Origin: RH-chloro-G1 sp003670575
Lineage (GTDB): Bacteria; Chloroflexota; Dehalococcoidia; UBA2979
DNA: 51,452 bases
Assembly: GCA_947499615.1 (NCBI GenBank)
Contig: CANMOP010000015.1
Span: forward strand, 1-51,452
Direction of reading: 5' to 3'
Shown here: positions 33,035-44,690 of the stretch, piece by piece
Layout: each line of letters starts with the position of its first letter
How positions within the stretch are numbered: position 1 is the stretch's first letter
Made by a program: the position numbers and the translations under genes
The notes under the pieces: model-generated
The model's database searches: none
Told to the model about the DNA's origin: nothing
Seen by the model: the letters and a program-made list of their open reading frames with translations, nothing else

Positions 33035-34072
33035 ATGCCTGACCAGCAAGCCGTCCTGACTGCGCTCGCGCGGGTTCAGGACCCGGAGCTTCATCGCGAC
33101 ATCGTCTCACTGAACATGGTGCGCTCACTCACCGTCGAGGGTGGTCGCGTCGCCTTCGAGTTGGTGTTGACCACACCCGCATGCCCGCTGCGTGAGACGA
33201 TCGATCGCGACGTTCGCGCTGCGCTTGCCGACGTCCCGGGCATCGAGACGATCGACATCGATTGGGGCGCGGAGGTGCGCGGCGCCGCGGCCCGCGAGGG
33301 TGGCCCGAAGCCGGTTGCCGGGGTGAAGAACATCATCGCGGTCGCCTCCAATAAGGGCGGCGTGGGCAAGTCCACCGTTTCGACGAACCTCGCGGTCGCG
33401 CTGGCTCGTCTCGGGGCGCAGGTTGGGCTATTGGACGCTGACATCACAGGGCCAAACGTCCCAACGATGCTCGGCATCGAGCAGGGCGCGTTGGCCGAAG
33501 GCACGGGCGGGCTCCACACGATCGAGGCACACGGGGTTCGTGCTGCCTCGATTGGGTTCGTGCTGCCGAAGGGGACGCCAGTGGTGTGGCGTGGCCCCAT
33601 GATCGGCTCCGGCGTCCGCCAACTACTGCACGATGTCGACTGGGGCGAGTTGGACTACCTGATCATCGATCTGCCGCCCGGCACCTCGGACGCCTCGATG
33701 TCGATGGTGCAGGAAGCGCCGATCGCCGGAGTGGTCATCGTCTCCACGCCGCAGAAGGTGGCGGTTGAGGATGCGACGAAGGCGGTTGGCATGTTCGACC
33801 GGCTGGGGGTGCCGATCTTCGGCGTGGTGGAGAACATGTCGTCGGAGATGTTCGGGCGTGGTGGCGCGCGTCTCGCCGCCGACGAGTTGGGTGTCGAGTT
33901 CCTCGGCTCCATCGAATTGAACGCATCTATCCGTGAGGGTGCCGACACCGGCCAGCCGGTGGTGGTGTCGCGGCCTGACTCCCCGGAGGCGCAGGCGTTC
34001 CTGCGACTCGCGGAGCAGGTGGCTGCGCGCTGCTCTGTGCTGCGCTATGCCGGCGATGCAGCCGTCGCCTGA
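33035..34072 (+). CDS. Mrp/ApbC-family ATPase lacking the CxxC motif
   Basis: The 345-residue protein has an N-terminal MIP18-type domain (residues 1-80; ALARVQDPELHRDIVSLNMV, TTPACPLRETI) and a Mrp/NBP35 P-loop ATPase with deviant Walker A NKGGVGKST (106-114), DADITGPNVP, DLPPGTSDASMSMVQ and TPQKVAVEDATKAVGMFD. Mrp proteins carry or transfer iron-sulfur clusters through a CxxC near the end of the ATPase domain; here the corresponding segment reads VVENMSSEMFGRGGARLA with no cysteine. It may therefore have lost cluster binding, or use another site. ATG 33035 follows GGAGGA by 7 nt. The NYN-domain gene follows 52 nt downstream. Confidence 0.92.
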   Translation: MPDQQAVLTALARVQDPELHRDIVSLNMVRSLTVEGGRVAFELVLTTPACPLRETIDRDVRAALADVPGIETIDIDWGAEVRGAAAREGGPKPVAGVKNIIAVASNKGGVGKSTVSTNLAVALARLGAQVGLLDADITGPNVPTMLGIEQGALAEGTGGLHTIEAHGVRAASIGFVLPKGTPVVWRGPMIGSGVRQLLHDVDWGELDYLIIDLPPGTSDASMSMVQEAPIAGVVIVSTPQKVAVEDATKAVGMFDRLGVPIFGVVENMSSEMFGRGGARLAADELGVEFLGSIELNASIREGADTGQPVVVSRPDSPEAQAFLRLAEQVAARCSVLRYAGDAAVA

Positions 34073-34124
34073 CCGCCGCGTCGCCAGCGGGAACGGCCCC
34101 GCCAGTGAGATTGGATTCTGGTAC

Positions 34125-35126
34125 ATGACTGAAGAACAGACCGAAGAGCAGCGCGAGGGCACTCGCCGCCGCCGCGGCAGCAGGGGCGGTCGCGGCCGCG
34201 GCGGGCGCAGCGAGGGCGACGCCACCGAAGTTGGCGGCCCTACCGCGGGCGCTGGCGTGGGAAGCGTCAGCTCCAGTGGATTGAGTGGCTCCGGCCTTGG
34301 CAGCGGGATCGACGGCGCCGAGGCACCGCGCATCGTTGCTCGCCGACCGGGGCGGCCGCCCGCAGCAGCCGCAGAGGCGTCCGAAGCGTCGATGGCACCT
34401 GCGGTCGTCGCACCGACCGTTGCAGTCGCTGCGCCGGTGAGCCGAGCGGCCAACCCGTTGCCCGAGCCGACGGATGCACCCGAGGCGGCAGCGCCGGTGC
34501 GCCGTACGACGCGCCGGGTGGCAAGTGCTGCGACCGAGGCGCCGGAAGGCCTGCTTGCGGTGATGGCCGAGCAGACGAGACTGCTCGGCATGCTGCGCGA
34601 AGAAGTGCAGCGCCTGAGCGAGCACGTCGATCGAAGTGCGCGCCGTGCGCGCCTCGGCGTGTTCGTCGATGTGCCGAACCTGTTGTACGGCGCGGAGCCG
34701 GGGCAGCGATTGGATATGGGCAAACTGCTGGCGATCCTGTGCAAGGATCGCGAGCTCGTACGCGCGACGGCATACGCGCCGGTCTCGGACAATCCATCGG
34801 AGCCTGTGCAGCAGCAGCGGTTCGTCGCGCCGTTCGTGCCCTACGAGTACCGCATCGTCACGAAGCCGCTGAAGCGGTTCGCCGACGGTTCGATAAAGGG
34901 CAACTTCGACGTCGAGATGGCCGTCGACATCATCAGCATGACCGACCGGCTGGATGTGATGGCGATCGTCTCCGGAGACTCGGACTTCGCGCGAGTCGTC
35001 GAAGAAGTGCAGAGTCGTGGCGTGCGGGTGGAAGTAGTCGCCTTCGCGGGCAGCACCTCCGCCGAGATGCGCGGTCTGGCCGATCACTACATCGAGGTTG
35101 GCGCGATCGCGCACCTGCTGCGCTAG
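34125..35126 (+). CDS. NYN-domain (LabA/DUF88-type) protein with RGG-rich N-terminus
   Basis: The 333-residue protein starts with a basic, Arg/Gly-rich segment (RRRRGSRGGRGRGGRSEG), a long Ala/Pro-rich disordered region to about 145 and a coiled-coil-like stretch (LLAVMAEQTRLLGMLREEV). The C-terminal 170 residues are a NYN/PIN-like nuclease domain of the LabA type: GVFVDVPNLLYGA, KGNFDVEMAVDI, IVSGDSDFARVVEEV and VAFAGSTSAEMRGLAD, with conserved acidic residues in place. RNA cleavage is the likely activity, with the RGG part binding RNA; this is inferred from the family. ATG 34125 is the first start that keeps the RGG segment after the mrp stop (34072). Probably in an operon with mrp. Confidence 0.85.
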   Translation: MTEEQTEEQREGTRRRRGSRGGRGRGGRSEGDATEVGGPTAGAGVGSVSSSGLSGSGLGSGIDGAEAPRIVARRPGRPPAAAAEASEASMAPAVVAPTVAVAAPVSRAANPLPEPTDAPEAAAPVRRTTRRVASAATEAPEGLLAVMAEQTRLLGMLREEVQRLSEHVDRSARRARLGVFVDVPNLLYGAEPGQRLDMGKLLAILCKDRELVRATAYAPVSDNPSEPVQQQRFVAPFVPYEYRIVTKPLKRFADGSIKGNFDVEMAVDIISMTDRLDVMAIVSGDSDFARVVEEVQSRGVRVEVVAFAGSTSAEMRGLADHYIEVGAIAHLLR

Positions 35127-35132
35127 CGATGC

Positions 35133-35429
35133 TTAGCGGTCGTCGCGCTCCGGGCGGGTCGCGCCGGGAGCGCGACGCGAGCGGGTGTCGCGGTCATCGA
35201 GATCCAGGTCGTCGAGTGGGATATGTCGTCGTGGGCCGCTCGGTCCACCCGCGAGCGGGGTTCCGCTCGCCATGGCAGCGATCCATGCCCCGGTGGCCAT
35301 GCCACCCCCCACACAGAGCGCCCAGCCGATGATCGCAGGCTCAGTGCTTACCACGCTCCACGCGAGGTACAGCCCGATCAGCAGCCCGCCGGTGACGCAG
35401 AGGTAAGACGACAGCAGCGTGCGTTGCAT
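35133..35429 (-). CDS. small two-helix membrane protein
   Basis: The 98-residue protein has two transmembrane segments (about 9-28 and 33-53) and an acidic-then-basic cytoplasmic tail (DDLDLDDRDTRSRR). No family is recognised. Its start codon ATG 35429 has no Shine-Dalgarno sequence but lies exactly 6 nt after TATACT (35436-35441 on the minus strand), so the mRNA is probably leaderless. It converges on the NYN gene with 6 nt between stops. Confidence 0.65.
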   Translation of the reverse strand: MQRTLLSSYLCVTGGLLIGLYLAWSVVSTEPAIIGWALCVGGGMATGAWIAAMASGTPLAGGPSGPRRHIPLDDLDLDDRDTRSRRAPGATRPERDDR

Positions 35430-35435
35430 GCGGCC

Positions 35436-35441
35436 AGTATA
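35436..35441 (-). promoter_or_regulatory. -10 box TATACT giving a leaderless mRNA
   Basis: TATACT on the minus strand ends 6 nt before ATG 35429, with no ribosome site in the gap. A second box, TAGCAT (35456-35461, plus strand), faces the other way toward the 50-residue ORF. Confidence 0.6.
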
Positions 35442-35464
35442 GGGCGCGGCAATCCTAGCATGGT

Positions 35465-35617
35465 ATGCACAACGCCTTTCGCTCTGTCGCTGGCATCGTG
35501 ATCAACCTGATGGTCGTCGTCGGAGCCGGACTGCTGACGTTAGGGTTGGCGCAGTACCACGGCCAGCCTATAGAAGCTCGCAGTGCAGTTATACGCCAGG
35601 TTCTAGCCCTGCTCTAA
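35465..35617 (+). CDS. putative 50-residue single-span membrane protein
   Basis: ATG 35465 opens a 50-codon frame: a short polar start (MHNAFRSVAG), one transmembrane helix (IVINLMVVVGAGLLTLGLA) and a polar tail ending AVIRQVLALL. There is no clear Shine-Dalgarno sequence; TAGCAT at 35456-35461 may be a promoter but is too close for a standard leaderless start. It is divergent from the two-helix membrane gene. It could be a genuine small membrane protein or chance; the clean topology favours the former. Confidence 0.4.
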   Translation: MHNAFRSVAGIVINLMVVVGAGLLTLGLAQYHGQPIEARSAVIRQVLALL

Positions 35618-35809
35618 GTGACGCCTCAGTAATATCTTCGCTTCGCGAGTTGGAATCCGGATGGCTTCCGGATGCGCAGGGCGAAATGGCCGGGGGCGTC
35701 ATGTTGCTGGTGGCGGGCGTGCTGTGTATTCGTACACGACTGGCTGGTGGGCACTGAGGGACGGGGCCACAGCGATCCGCCGCCCCCAGTGCCCGGTTCG
35801 ATGGCGGGC
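35618..35809. other. gene-poor stretch
   Basis: No frame here has both a start and protein character. One plus frame (35682-35759) reads MAGGVMLLVAGVLCIRTR before a stop, perhaps a decayed membrane segment. TCCGGATG occurs twice in 14 nt near 35656-35673. Confidence 0.3.
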
Positions 35810-36283
35810 CTAAGGCCTGCTGCTTCTCCGTGCCGCTACCTGAGTCGAGAGCGCACCCATAGGTGTAGCGTGCCACAGGGCCAGCGCCTCGCCGGGCGAC
35901 CCGGCCGCGATGAATGTTTTGGCCTGCGCGATGCTTGCCTGCGCCGCCGCTCCGGTCTGGCCTTGCGCTGCTGCCTGACCCTCGGCGTCGCCCGCAGCGA
36001 ACGCTCTCAGCTGGACTGCGTAGTCGATTACGGGCCACAGTTCGATCTTGGTGCATGTCAGGTGCAAGTAGCTCAAGAAGCCGGTTGCAGCCCCAATCGT
36101 CTCGGCTTCGAAAGCGATGAACATGCGGCCATTTGCGAGGCCCTGATCCATATCGCCCCACGGCGCGTTCGTGAGCCACGCCCCGTTCACGGTCACGCCG
36201 GGGGTCGCGCCGTGCTGTCAGCGTAACGCCAACGCTGCGCCAGCTCCTTCAACTCCGTAGTGCACGACTGCCACGAGATTCAT
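35810..36283 (-). pseudogene. gene interrupted by an in-frame TGA
   Basis: ATG 36283, with AGGGAG about 11 nt upstream, opens MNLVAVVHYGVEGAGAALAL R, then a TGA at 36218-36220. The same frame continues without a break for 135 more codons (QHGATPGVTVNGAW..., DQGLANGRMFIAFEAETIGA, FLSYLHLTCTKIELWPVI, an Ala/Gln-rich segment and ALALWHATPMGALS). Both parts have protein character and fit one 157-codon gene. A CGA-to-TGA change is the simple explanation; the downstream part could also be translated from GTG 36196. I do not recognise the family. It sits in the gene-poor, AT-richer patch, which suggests recent arrival or decay. Confidence 0.45.
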
Positions 36284-36333
36284 CTGTCTTTGTCTCCCTA
36301 TCCGCTTTCGGTGCGATTCTGTCCGGCACGTCA

Positions 36334-36369
36334 ACCTGTTCCCACTTCTGCAATAAAGTGTGAACAGGT
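36334..36369. repeat. inverted repeat (operator- or hairpin-like)
   Basis: ACCTGTTC (36334-36341) and GAACAGGT (36362-36369) are exact complements; after one mismatch the arms continue with CAC/GTG, leaving a 12-nt centre. It lies about 50 nt upstream of the interrupted gene in an AT-rich stretch (36355-36395). It could bind a dimeric regulator or form an RNA stem. The remainder of the gap to pyrK (36370-36438) has only a TATATT sequence. Confidence 0.5.
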
Positions 36370-36438
36370 CATTACATTAGCGATATATTTGCGCCGTTAC
36401 AAGTCAATTGCGAGGTGACCCCGACCGCCCCGGCCGCG

Positions 36439-37212
36439 CTAGTACAGGTCGCGGAGGTCGAACATCGGACCGTCGGTGCACACCAGCCGGACGCCGCCGC
36501 GCTTCGGGAAGACGGCGCACGAGTAGCAGATGCCCATGCCGCAGGCCATCGTCTGCTCCAGCAGCCCCTGCATCGGCTTGCGGAGCCCGCTGCGCAGGCC
36601 GACGCCGTGCATCGCCTCAAACATCGGGTTGGGGCCGCAGGCGAAGACCTGATCGCACCACGGCAGCAACTCCTCGAGGGGGGCGGTGACGAGTCCGCGG
36701 CGGCCGAGCGATCCGTCCTCGGTGGCCGCGACCAGTTCGACGTCCGGGGGGAGCAGGTGCGCCGGGAAGATCTGCGCCTCGCTTCGCCCGCCGAGCAGCA
36801 ACGTCACCTCTCGGCCGTCGGCCACGAGGCGGTCGGCGAGCCAGATCAGCGGTGCGGAGCCGATACCGCCACCGACCAGCAGCATGCGCTGGACGCGCGC
36901 TCGCGGCTCGAACCCACGGCCGAGCGGTCCGACGATGCGCACGATGTCGCCGGGGTCACGTCGTGCGAACCATTCCGTGCCGCGGCCAACCAGGTCGAAG
37001 AGTATCGCGAACTCCTCGCCGCGGTCGGTCGTGCGGCGGCGGTGGATCGAGAATGCGCGTCCCAGCAGCGGGTCGGTGTGCTCGCCAACGAAGGTCATCA
37101 CGAACTGCCCGGGCGTCGCAGACTGGAGGCCAGCTGGCATCGTGAGCCAGAGGATGTGCGTGTTGCCGTACAGTCGGGCGCTCTCGGTGACCTCCAGGTC
37201 ATAGCTATGCAC
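36439..37212 (-). CDS. pyrK: dihydroorotate dehydrogenase electron-transfer subunit
   Basis: PyrK carries FAD and a [2Fe-2S] cluster and links PyrD (type 1B) to NAD+. The 257-residue protein shows the FAD motif GRAFSIHR, the nucleotide motif LLVGGGIGSAPLIWLADRL, VFACGPNPMFEAM and the C-terminal cluster cysteines in ACGMGICYSCAVFPKRGG and VCTDGP (four cysteines). The correct start is GTG 37212 (VHSYDLEV), which overlaps the HAD phosphatase stop by 8 nt; the longer frame from 37317 lies inside that gene. It is the last gene of the pyr operon, while its PyrD partner is encoded about 4.3 kb to the left. Confidence 0.95.
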   Translation of the reverse strand: MHSYDLEVTESARLYGNTHILWLTMPAGLQSATPGQFVMTFVGEHTDPLLGRAFSIHRRRTTDRGEEFAILFDLVGRGTEWFARRDPGDIVRIVGPLGRGFEPRARVQRMLLVGGGIGSAPLIWLADRLVADGREVTLLLGGRSEAQIFPAHLLPPDVELVAATEDGSLGRRGLVTAPLEELLPWCDQVFACGPNPMFEAMHGVGLRSGLRKPMQGLLEQTMACGMGICYSCAVFPKRGGVRLVCTDGPMFDLRDLY

Positions 37213-37875
37213 AGACGGTGTCTCCTCGCAGCAGGATCGCTTCAACCTCGGCGAGCGAGGTGGCCACATACGTCGCGCCTGCGGCGGCGAGCGTGTCAGC
37301 GCCACGTGCGTGCGCAAGCCCGATGATCATGCCGATCTCCGCGGTCGTGGCGCACTCCATGTCCGGTATCTGGTCGCCGACGTATGCAGTGCGCTCGGCC
37401 GGAACGCCGAGGCGCTGCAATGCCAGCAGCGCAGCGTCCGGCGCCGGCTTCGGCCGCGCGACGGTATCGGATCCCACGATAGTGGCGAATCGACCGGACC
37501 AGCCGAGAAACGCCAACTGCCGCTCTGATGATGCCACGGTCTTGTTCGTCACCATCGCGAACGGGATCCCGTGCTGGTCCAGCGCGTCGAGTAGTGCGTC
37601 GGCACCGGCGATCGGTTGGATGCGCGGCAACTGCTCCGCGATGTAGTGCGTGAAGTAAGCGTCGCGGACTCGTTCGATGCGGTCATCTGATCCGGGCCCC
37701 ACCAGTTGCCTGAGCATGTCGTCCAGCGGAGCCCCGAAGACCTCGCGGATCTGGTCCGGCGTGACGAGGAATCCCTCGGTGCCGAGCGCATGGAGCATGG
37801 AGGCGGCGATCAGCGGCTCCGAGTCGGCCAGCGTGCCGTCGAAGTCGAACAGCACTGCGGCTGGCAGCTTTGCGC

Positions 37876-37879
<4 letters not shown>
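37205..37879 (-). CDS. HAD-family phosphatase (Gph/PGP-like) in the pyr operon
   Basis: A 224-residue HAD hydrolase with motif I VLFDFDGTLADSE, a helical C1 cap, motif II VTNKT, motif III KPAPDA and motif IV YVGDQIPDMECA. It is closest in style to phosphoglycolate phosphatase or PpaX-type enzymes. GTG 37879 overlaps the carB stop (GTGA) and its own stop overlaps pyrK, so it is translationally locked into the pyrimidine operon. That placement suggests a role in removing a phosphorylated by-product or a nucleotide, but the substrate cannot be read from the sequence. Confidence 0.9.
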
Positions 37880-41193
<3,314 letters not shown>

Positions 41194-41203
41194 TCAATCC
41201 TCG

Positions 41204-42316
41204 TCAGCGCGCCCGGACGGACGTCAGGAATCGGTCGAACAGGAACTCTGTGTCGTGTGGGCCGGGCGATGCCTCGGAGTGGTACTGGATGGTGAACAGC
41301 GGCAGCTCGCGGTGCTCCAGTCCCTCCACGGTGCCATCGTTGAGATGCACCTGAGAGACGCGAACCGCTGCATCCAGGTGGTCGCCATCCACCGCGTACC
41401 CGTGATTCTGCGATGTGATGTACACCGCGCCCGTGACCTCGTCGCGGACCGGATGGTTCGCGCCGCGGTGGCCGAACTTCAGCTTGTACGTCGACGCGCC
41501 GAACACTCGCGCAGTCACCTGATGCCCGAGGCAGATGCCCATGATCGGCACCCGCCCGATGATCCCACGCGCAGTCTCCACGACGTGATCGAGCAGCATC
41601 GGGTCGCCTGGGCCGGGAGAGAGCACGATGCCGTCGGGGCGCAGCGCGAGCAACCCCTCGGCGGTGGTGTCGTGCGGGACGGCAGTGACGGTGCAGCCGC
41701 GGCGCTTCAGGTTGCGCATGATGCTGCGCTTCACGCCAAGGTCTAGCACGACGATGTGTGGCGACGGACCGCCTGTCGCACCAGTCGTCGCATCGACACC
41801 ATCGAAGTCATACGCGTGATCGGTGGAGACCAGCGCAACGTAGTCCTGCGAGCCGTAGTCGGGGGCGCTGCGCAGTCGGGCGAGCGCGATCTCGGCAGTC
41901 TCGTCGTGCGTGACGGTGCCCATGACCACACCGCTGGAACGCAGGTGCCGCGTGAGCGCCCGGGTGTCGATGCCGGCAATCCCGGGCACTCCGGCACGCT
42001 TGAGGTGATCATCCAGGGTGCCACGCGACTGCCAGTGGGAGGGCAGGTCGGTCAGCTCGCGTACGACGAAGGCGCGCACCTGCAATCGTGCGCTCTCGTC
42101 ATCGGTGGCATTCACGCCATAGTTGCCTTGCAGCGGATACGTCATCACGAGGATCTGCCCGCCGTACGACGGATCGGTGAGCGCCTCTTGGTACCCCGTC
42201 ATGGAGGTGTTGAACACGACCTCGCCGTCGGCATGCACCGGCGCACCGATCGCGACGCCCTCGAAGACGCGACCATCCTTCAGCACCAATCGGGCAGGGG
42301 GACGCACGTTGGTCAC
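41204..42316 (-). CDS. carA: carbamoyl-phosphate synthase small (glutaminase) subunit
   Basis: CarA hydrolyses glutamine and channels ammonia to CarB. The 370-residue protein has the N-terminal CPSase_sm domain (LKDGRVFEGVAIGA, FNTSMTGYQEALTDPSY) and the class I glutamine amidotransferase domain with VLSPGPGDP, the nucleophile in GICLGHQ (about Cys265) and the His/Glu in IQYHSEASPGP. All catalytic residues are present. ATG 42316 overlaps the pyrC stop by 4 nt, and carB follows after 10 nt, so the stoichiometry of the two subunits is set by coupled translation within the pyr operon. Confidence 0.97.
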   Translation of the reverse strand: MTNVRPPARLVLKDGRVFEGVAIGAPVHADGEVVFNTSMTGYQEALTDPSYGGQILVMTYPLQGNYGVNATDDESARLQVRAFVVRELTDLPSHWQSRGTLDDHLKRAGVPGIAGIDTRALTRHLRSSGVVMGTVTHDETAEIALARLRSAPDYGSQDYVALVSTDHAYDFDGVDATTGATGGPSPHIVVLDLGVKRSIMRNLKRRGCTVTAVPHDTTAEGLLALRPDGIVLSPGPGDPMLLDHVVETARGIIGRVPIMGICLGHQVTARVFGASTYKLKFGHRGANHPVRDEVTGAVYITSQNHGYAVDGDHLDAAVRVSQVHLNDGTVEGLEHRELPLFTIQYHSEASPGPHDTEFLFDRFLTSVRAR

Positions 42317-43677
42317 ACACCAATCCGTTCCAGCGCGTGGACGATGCGCCCGCCGTACACCGTGCCGACGACCTGGCCGCGCAGCAGCCGGCCGGCGATC
42401 GGCGTGTTCTTACCGAGTGATGCGAACTTCGAGGGGTCGACGACCCACTCGGCGTTCGGGTCCAGCAGCACCACGTCACCGCGTGCGCCGGGAGCCAGCG
42501 TGCCGAGCCCCTCGATGCCCGTGCGGACGTCGAGGTTCCAGGCGCGCACCGGTCCGGCCGTCAGCCGTTCGATCAGCGTCGGCAGGTCGAGGTGGCCGGC
42601 ATGCACCAGCGTCATCGCCAGTCCGAACGCTGTCTCGATCATGCTGATACCTGCCGCGGCGAGGTCGAACTCGGTGTCCTTGTCCGCCAGCGAGTGTGGT
42701 GCATGGTCCGTCGCAATCGCGTCGATTACGCCGTCACGCAACGCGGCGATGCAGGCGTCGACGTCGGATTGCTCGCGCAGCGGTGGGTTCACCTTCGCGT
42801 TCGTGTGGTAGGCAGCGCGACGGAAATCGCCGCCGGGGCCGAAGGCTACCTCTTCATGGGTGAGCGTGAGGTGGTGCGGCGTCACCTCGGCGGTGACATG
42901 CGCACCTCGCGCGCGTGCGGCGCGGATGAGGGCCACCGAGCCGGCGGTTGAGACGTGCTGGATGTGCAGGTGCGCCCCGGCGAGCTCCGCCAGTGCGATG
43001 TCGCGCGCGACGAGGGTTTCCTCGGCGCTCGCGGGCCGACCACGCAGCCCGAGGCGAGTCGCGACCCAGCCCTCGTGCATCTGTCCGTCCTGCACGAGCG
43101 CAGGATCCTCGCAGTGCTGCGCGATCGGCAGCCCGAAGATCGTCGAGTACTCCAACGCGTGGCGCATCAGGCGTGCATCGGCCACCGCATCGCCATCGTC
43201 CGTCAGTGCCACAACGCCGGCGCGCACCAGCTCGCCCGCGGGCGCAAGTTCCTTGCCGGCGCGACCGCGCGTGATGCAGCCCACCGGCAGCACACGCACG
43301 ATGCCGGAGACCTCCGCCTCCCGGAGCACGGATTCGATCACGGAACGGCTGTCGAGCGGCGGCATCGTGTTCGGCATCGCGCAGACGGTAGTGAAGCCAC
43401 CGCGTGCGGCGGCGCGCGTGCCGGTGGAGATGCGCTCCTTGCCCTCGAAGCCAGGCTCACGCAGATGGGTGTGCAGGTCGATGAACCCCGGCGCGACGAC
43501 CAGACCGGTCGCGTCGATGCGGTCAGCCTCGATCACCGCGTCACCCTCGTTGGGACCGACGCGGGCGATGCGCCCGTCGACGATCACGATGTCCGCGATC
43601 CCGTCGCGACCGAGCGCCGGATCGATGACGCGGGCGTTGTGAATCGCCAGGATGGGGTGGCCGCTGAAGCTACTCAT
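42313..43677 (-). CDS. pyrC: dihydroorotase
   Basis: PyrC closes carbamoyl aspartate to dihydroorotate. The 454-residue enzyme is the long, multifunctional-type class I dihydroorotase: zinc ligands in DLHTHLREPG (about 58-67), GGFTTVCAMPNT, the carboxylated-lysine/His region HCEDPALV, HIQHVSTAGS and the catalytic aspartate in ATDHAPHS. The segment AAGISMIETAFGLAM is also typical. It could form a complex with PyrB as in other class I enzymes. It overlaps pyrB and carA by 4 nt each. Confidence 0.97.
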   Translation of the reverse strand: MSSFSGHPILAIHNARVIDPALGRDGIADIVIVDGRIARVGPNEGDAVIEADRIDATGLVVAPGFIDLHTHLREPGFEGKERISTGTRAAARGGFTTVCAMPNTMPPLDSRSVIESVLREAEVSGIVRVLPVGCITRGRAGKELAPAGELVRAGVVALTDDGDAVADARLMRHALEYSTIFGLPIAQHCEDPALVQDGQMHEGWVATRLGLRGRPASAEETLVARDIALAELAGAHLHIQHVSTAGSVALIRAARARGAHVTAEVTPHHLTLTHEEVAFGPGGDFRRAAYHTNAKVNPPLREQSDVDACIAALRDGVIDAIATDHAPHSLADKDTEFDLAAAGISMIETAFGLAMTLVHAGHLDLPTLIERLTAGPVRAWNLDVRTGIEGLGTLAPGARGDVVLLDPNAEWVVDPSKFASLGKNTPIAGRLLRGQVVGTVYGGRIVHALERIGV

Positions 43678-44690
43678 CGCAACGCCTCCCCGCCCGGTCG
43701 CTCGCCGCCACCCGCGAGCAGGTAGAGCAGTGCCATACGCACGGCGACGCCATTAGTGACCTGTTCCTCAATGATGGAGTGCGAGCCGCTGGCGACGTTG
43801 CCGGCGATCTCGACACCTTCGTTCTTCGGGCCGGGGTGCATCAGCAGGTGCTCCGGGTGCGCGTGCTCAAGGCGTGCTGCGGTCACCTGGTAGTTCGCGG
43901 CGTACTCGTGCAGGGAGGGGAGCAGCCCGCCTTGCTGGCGCTCGCTCTGGAGGCGGAGCGCCATGACGACGTGGGCACCCTCGATGGCGCGCGCGATGTC
44001 CGTCTCCACCGTGACGCGCGGCAATGCAGCCTCCGCGTGCGCAGGCCGGTCGGCGACGCGCAATCCTCGAGGCAGCAACGTCGGCGGACCGCAGACCACG
44101 ACCTCCGCGCCCATGGTGGTGAGCCCCCAGAGGTCGGAGCGGGCGACGCGCGAGTGCGCGATGTCGCCGACCATGACGACGCGCTTGCCGGTCAAGTCGC
44201 CGAAGTGCTTGCGGATGGTGTACAGGTCCAGTAGCGCCTGTGTAGGGTGCGCGTGCGCACCGTCGCCGGCGTTGATGATCGATCCTGCGCCGATGTGCTC
44301 GGCAGCGAGGTACGGCGATCCGGAGGAGGAGTGCCGCATCACGATGGCATCCGCGCCCATCGCGCGCATGGTGCGCACGGTGTCGATGAGTGACTCGCCC
44401 TTGGTCACGGAGGATGTGGCCGTGGTGATCGTGATCACGTCGGCACCCAGCACCTTCGCAGCCAACTCGAAGGAGGCGCGGGTGCGGGTCGAGGGCTCGT
44501 AGAACAGGTTCACCACGGTGTAGCCACGCAACGCCGGGGCGCGCGCGATGCGGCGGTCGAGAATCTCACGCATCCGGTCGGCGAGGTCGAGCACCGTCTC
44601 GATCTCGGGCCGCGTGAAGTCGTCCAGGTCGAGGATGTGCTGGTGGCGCCAGGCGCTTCCGGTCGGGACGGTCTCTGCGTGGGTGGTCAT
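43674..44690 (-). CDS. pyrB: aspartate carbamoyltransferase, catalytic subunit
   Basis: PyrB joins carbamoyl phosphate and aspartate. The 338-residue protein shows the carbamoyl-phosphate loop PSTRTRASFELAAK (about 67-80), TSSVTKGESLIDT, MRHSSSGSPYLA, HPTQALLDLYTI, MVGDIAHSRVARS and the aspartate site LMHPGPKNEGVEI. No regulatory PyrI gene is present, in keeping with the unregulated or PyrC-associated classes. Start ATG 44690 overlaps the pyrR stop by 4 nt. Expression is set by the upstream PyrR attenuator. Confidence 0.97.
   Translation of the reverse strand: MTTHAETVPTGSAWRHQHILDLDDFTRPEIETVLDLADRMREILDRRIARAPALRGYTVVNLFYEPSTRTRASFELAAKVLGADVITITTATSSVTKGESLIDTVRTMRAMGADAIVMRHSSSGSPYLAAEHIGAGSIINAGDGAHAHPTQALLDLYTIRKHFGDLTGKRVVMVGDIAHSRVARSDLWGLTTMGAEVVVCGPPTLLPRGLRVADRPAHAEAALPRVTVETDIARAIEGAHVVMALRLQSERQQGGLLPSLHEYAANYQVTAARLEHAHPEHLLMHPGPKNEGVEIAGNVASGSHSIIEEQVTNGVAVRMALLYLLAGGGERPGGEALR

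Noticed and set aside
36218..36220. TGA read as selenocysteine
   Set aside because: No redox-family context and no SECIS-like hairpin was recognised after the TGA; a nonsense change or downstream start is simpler.
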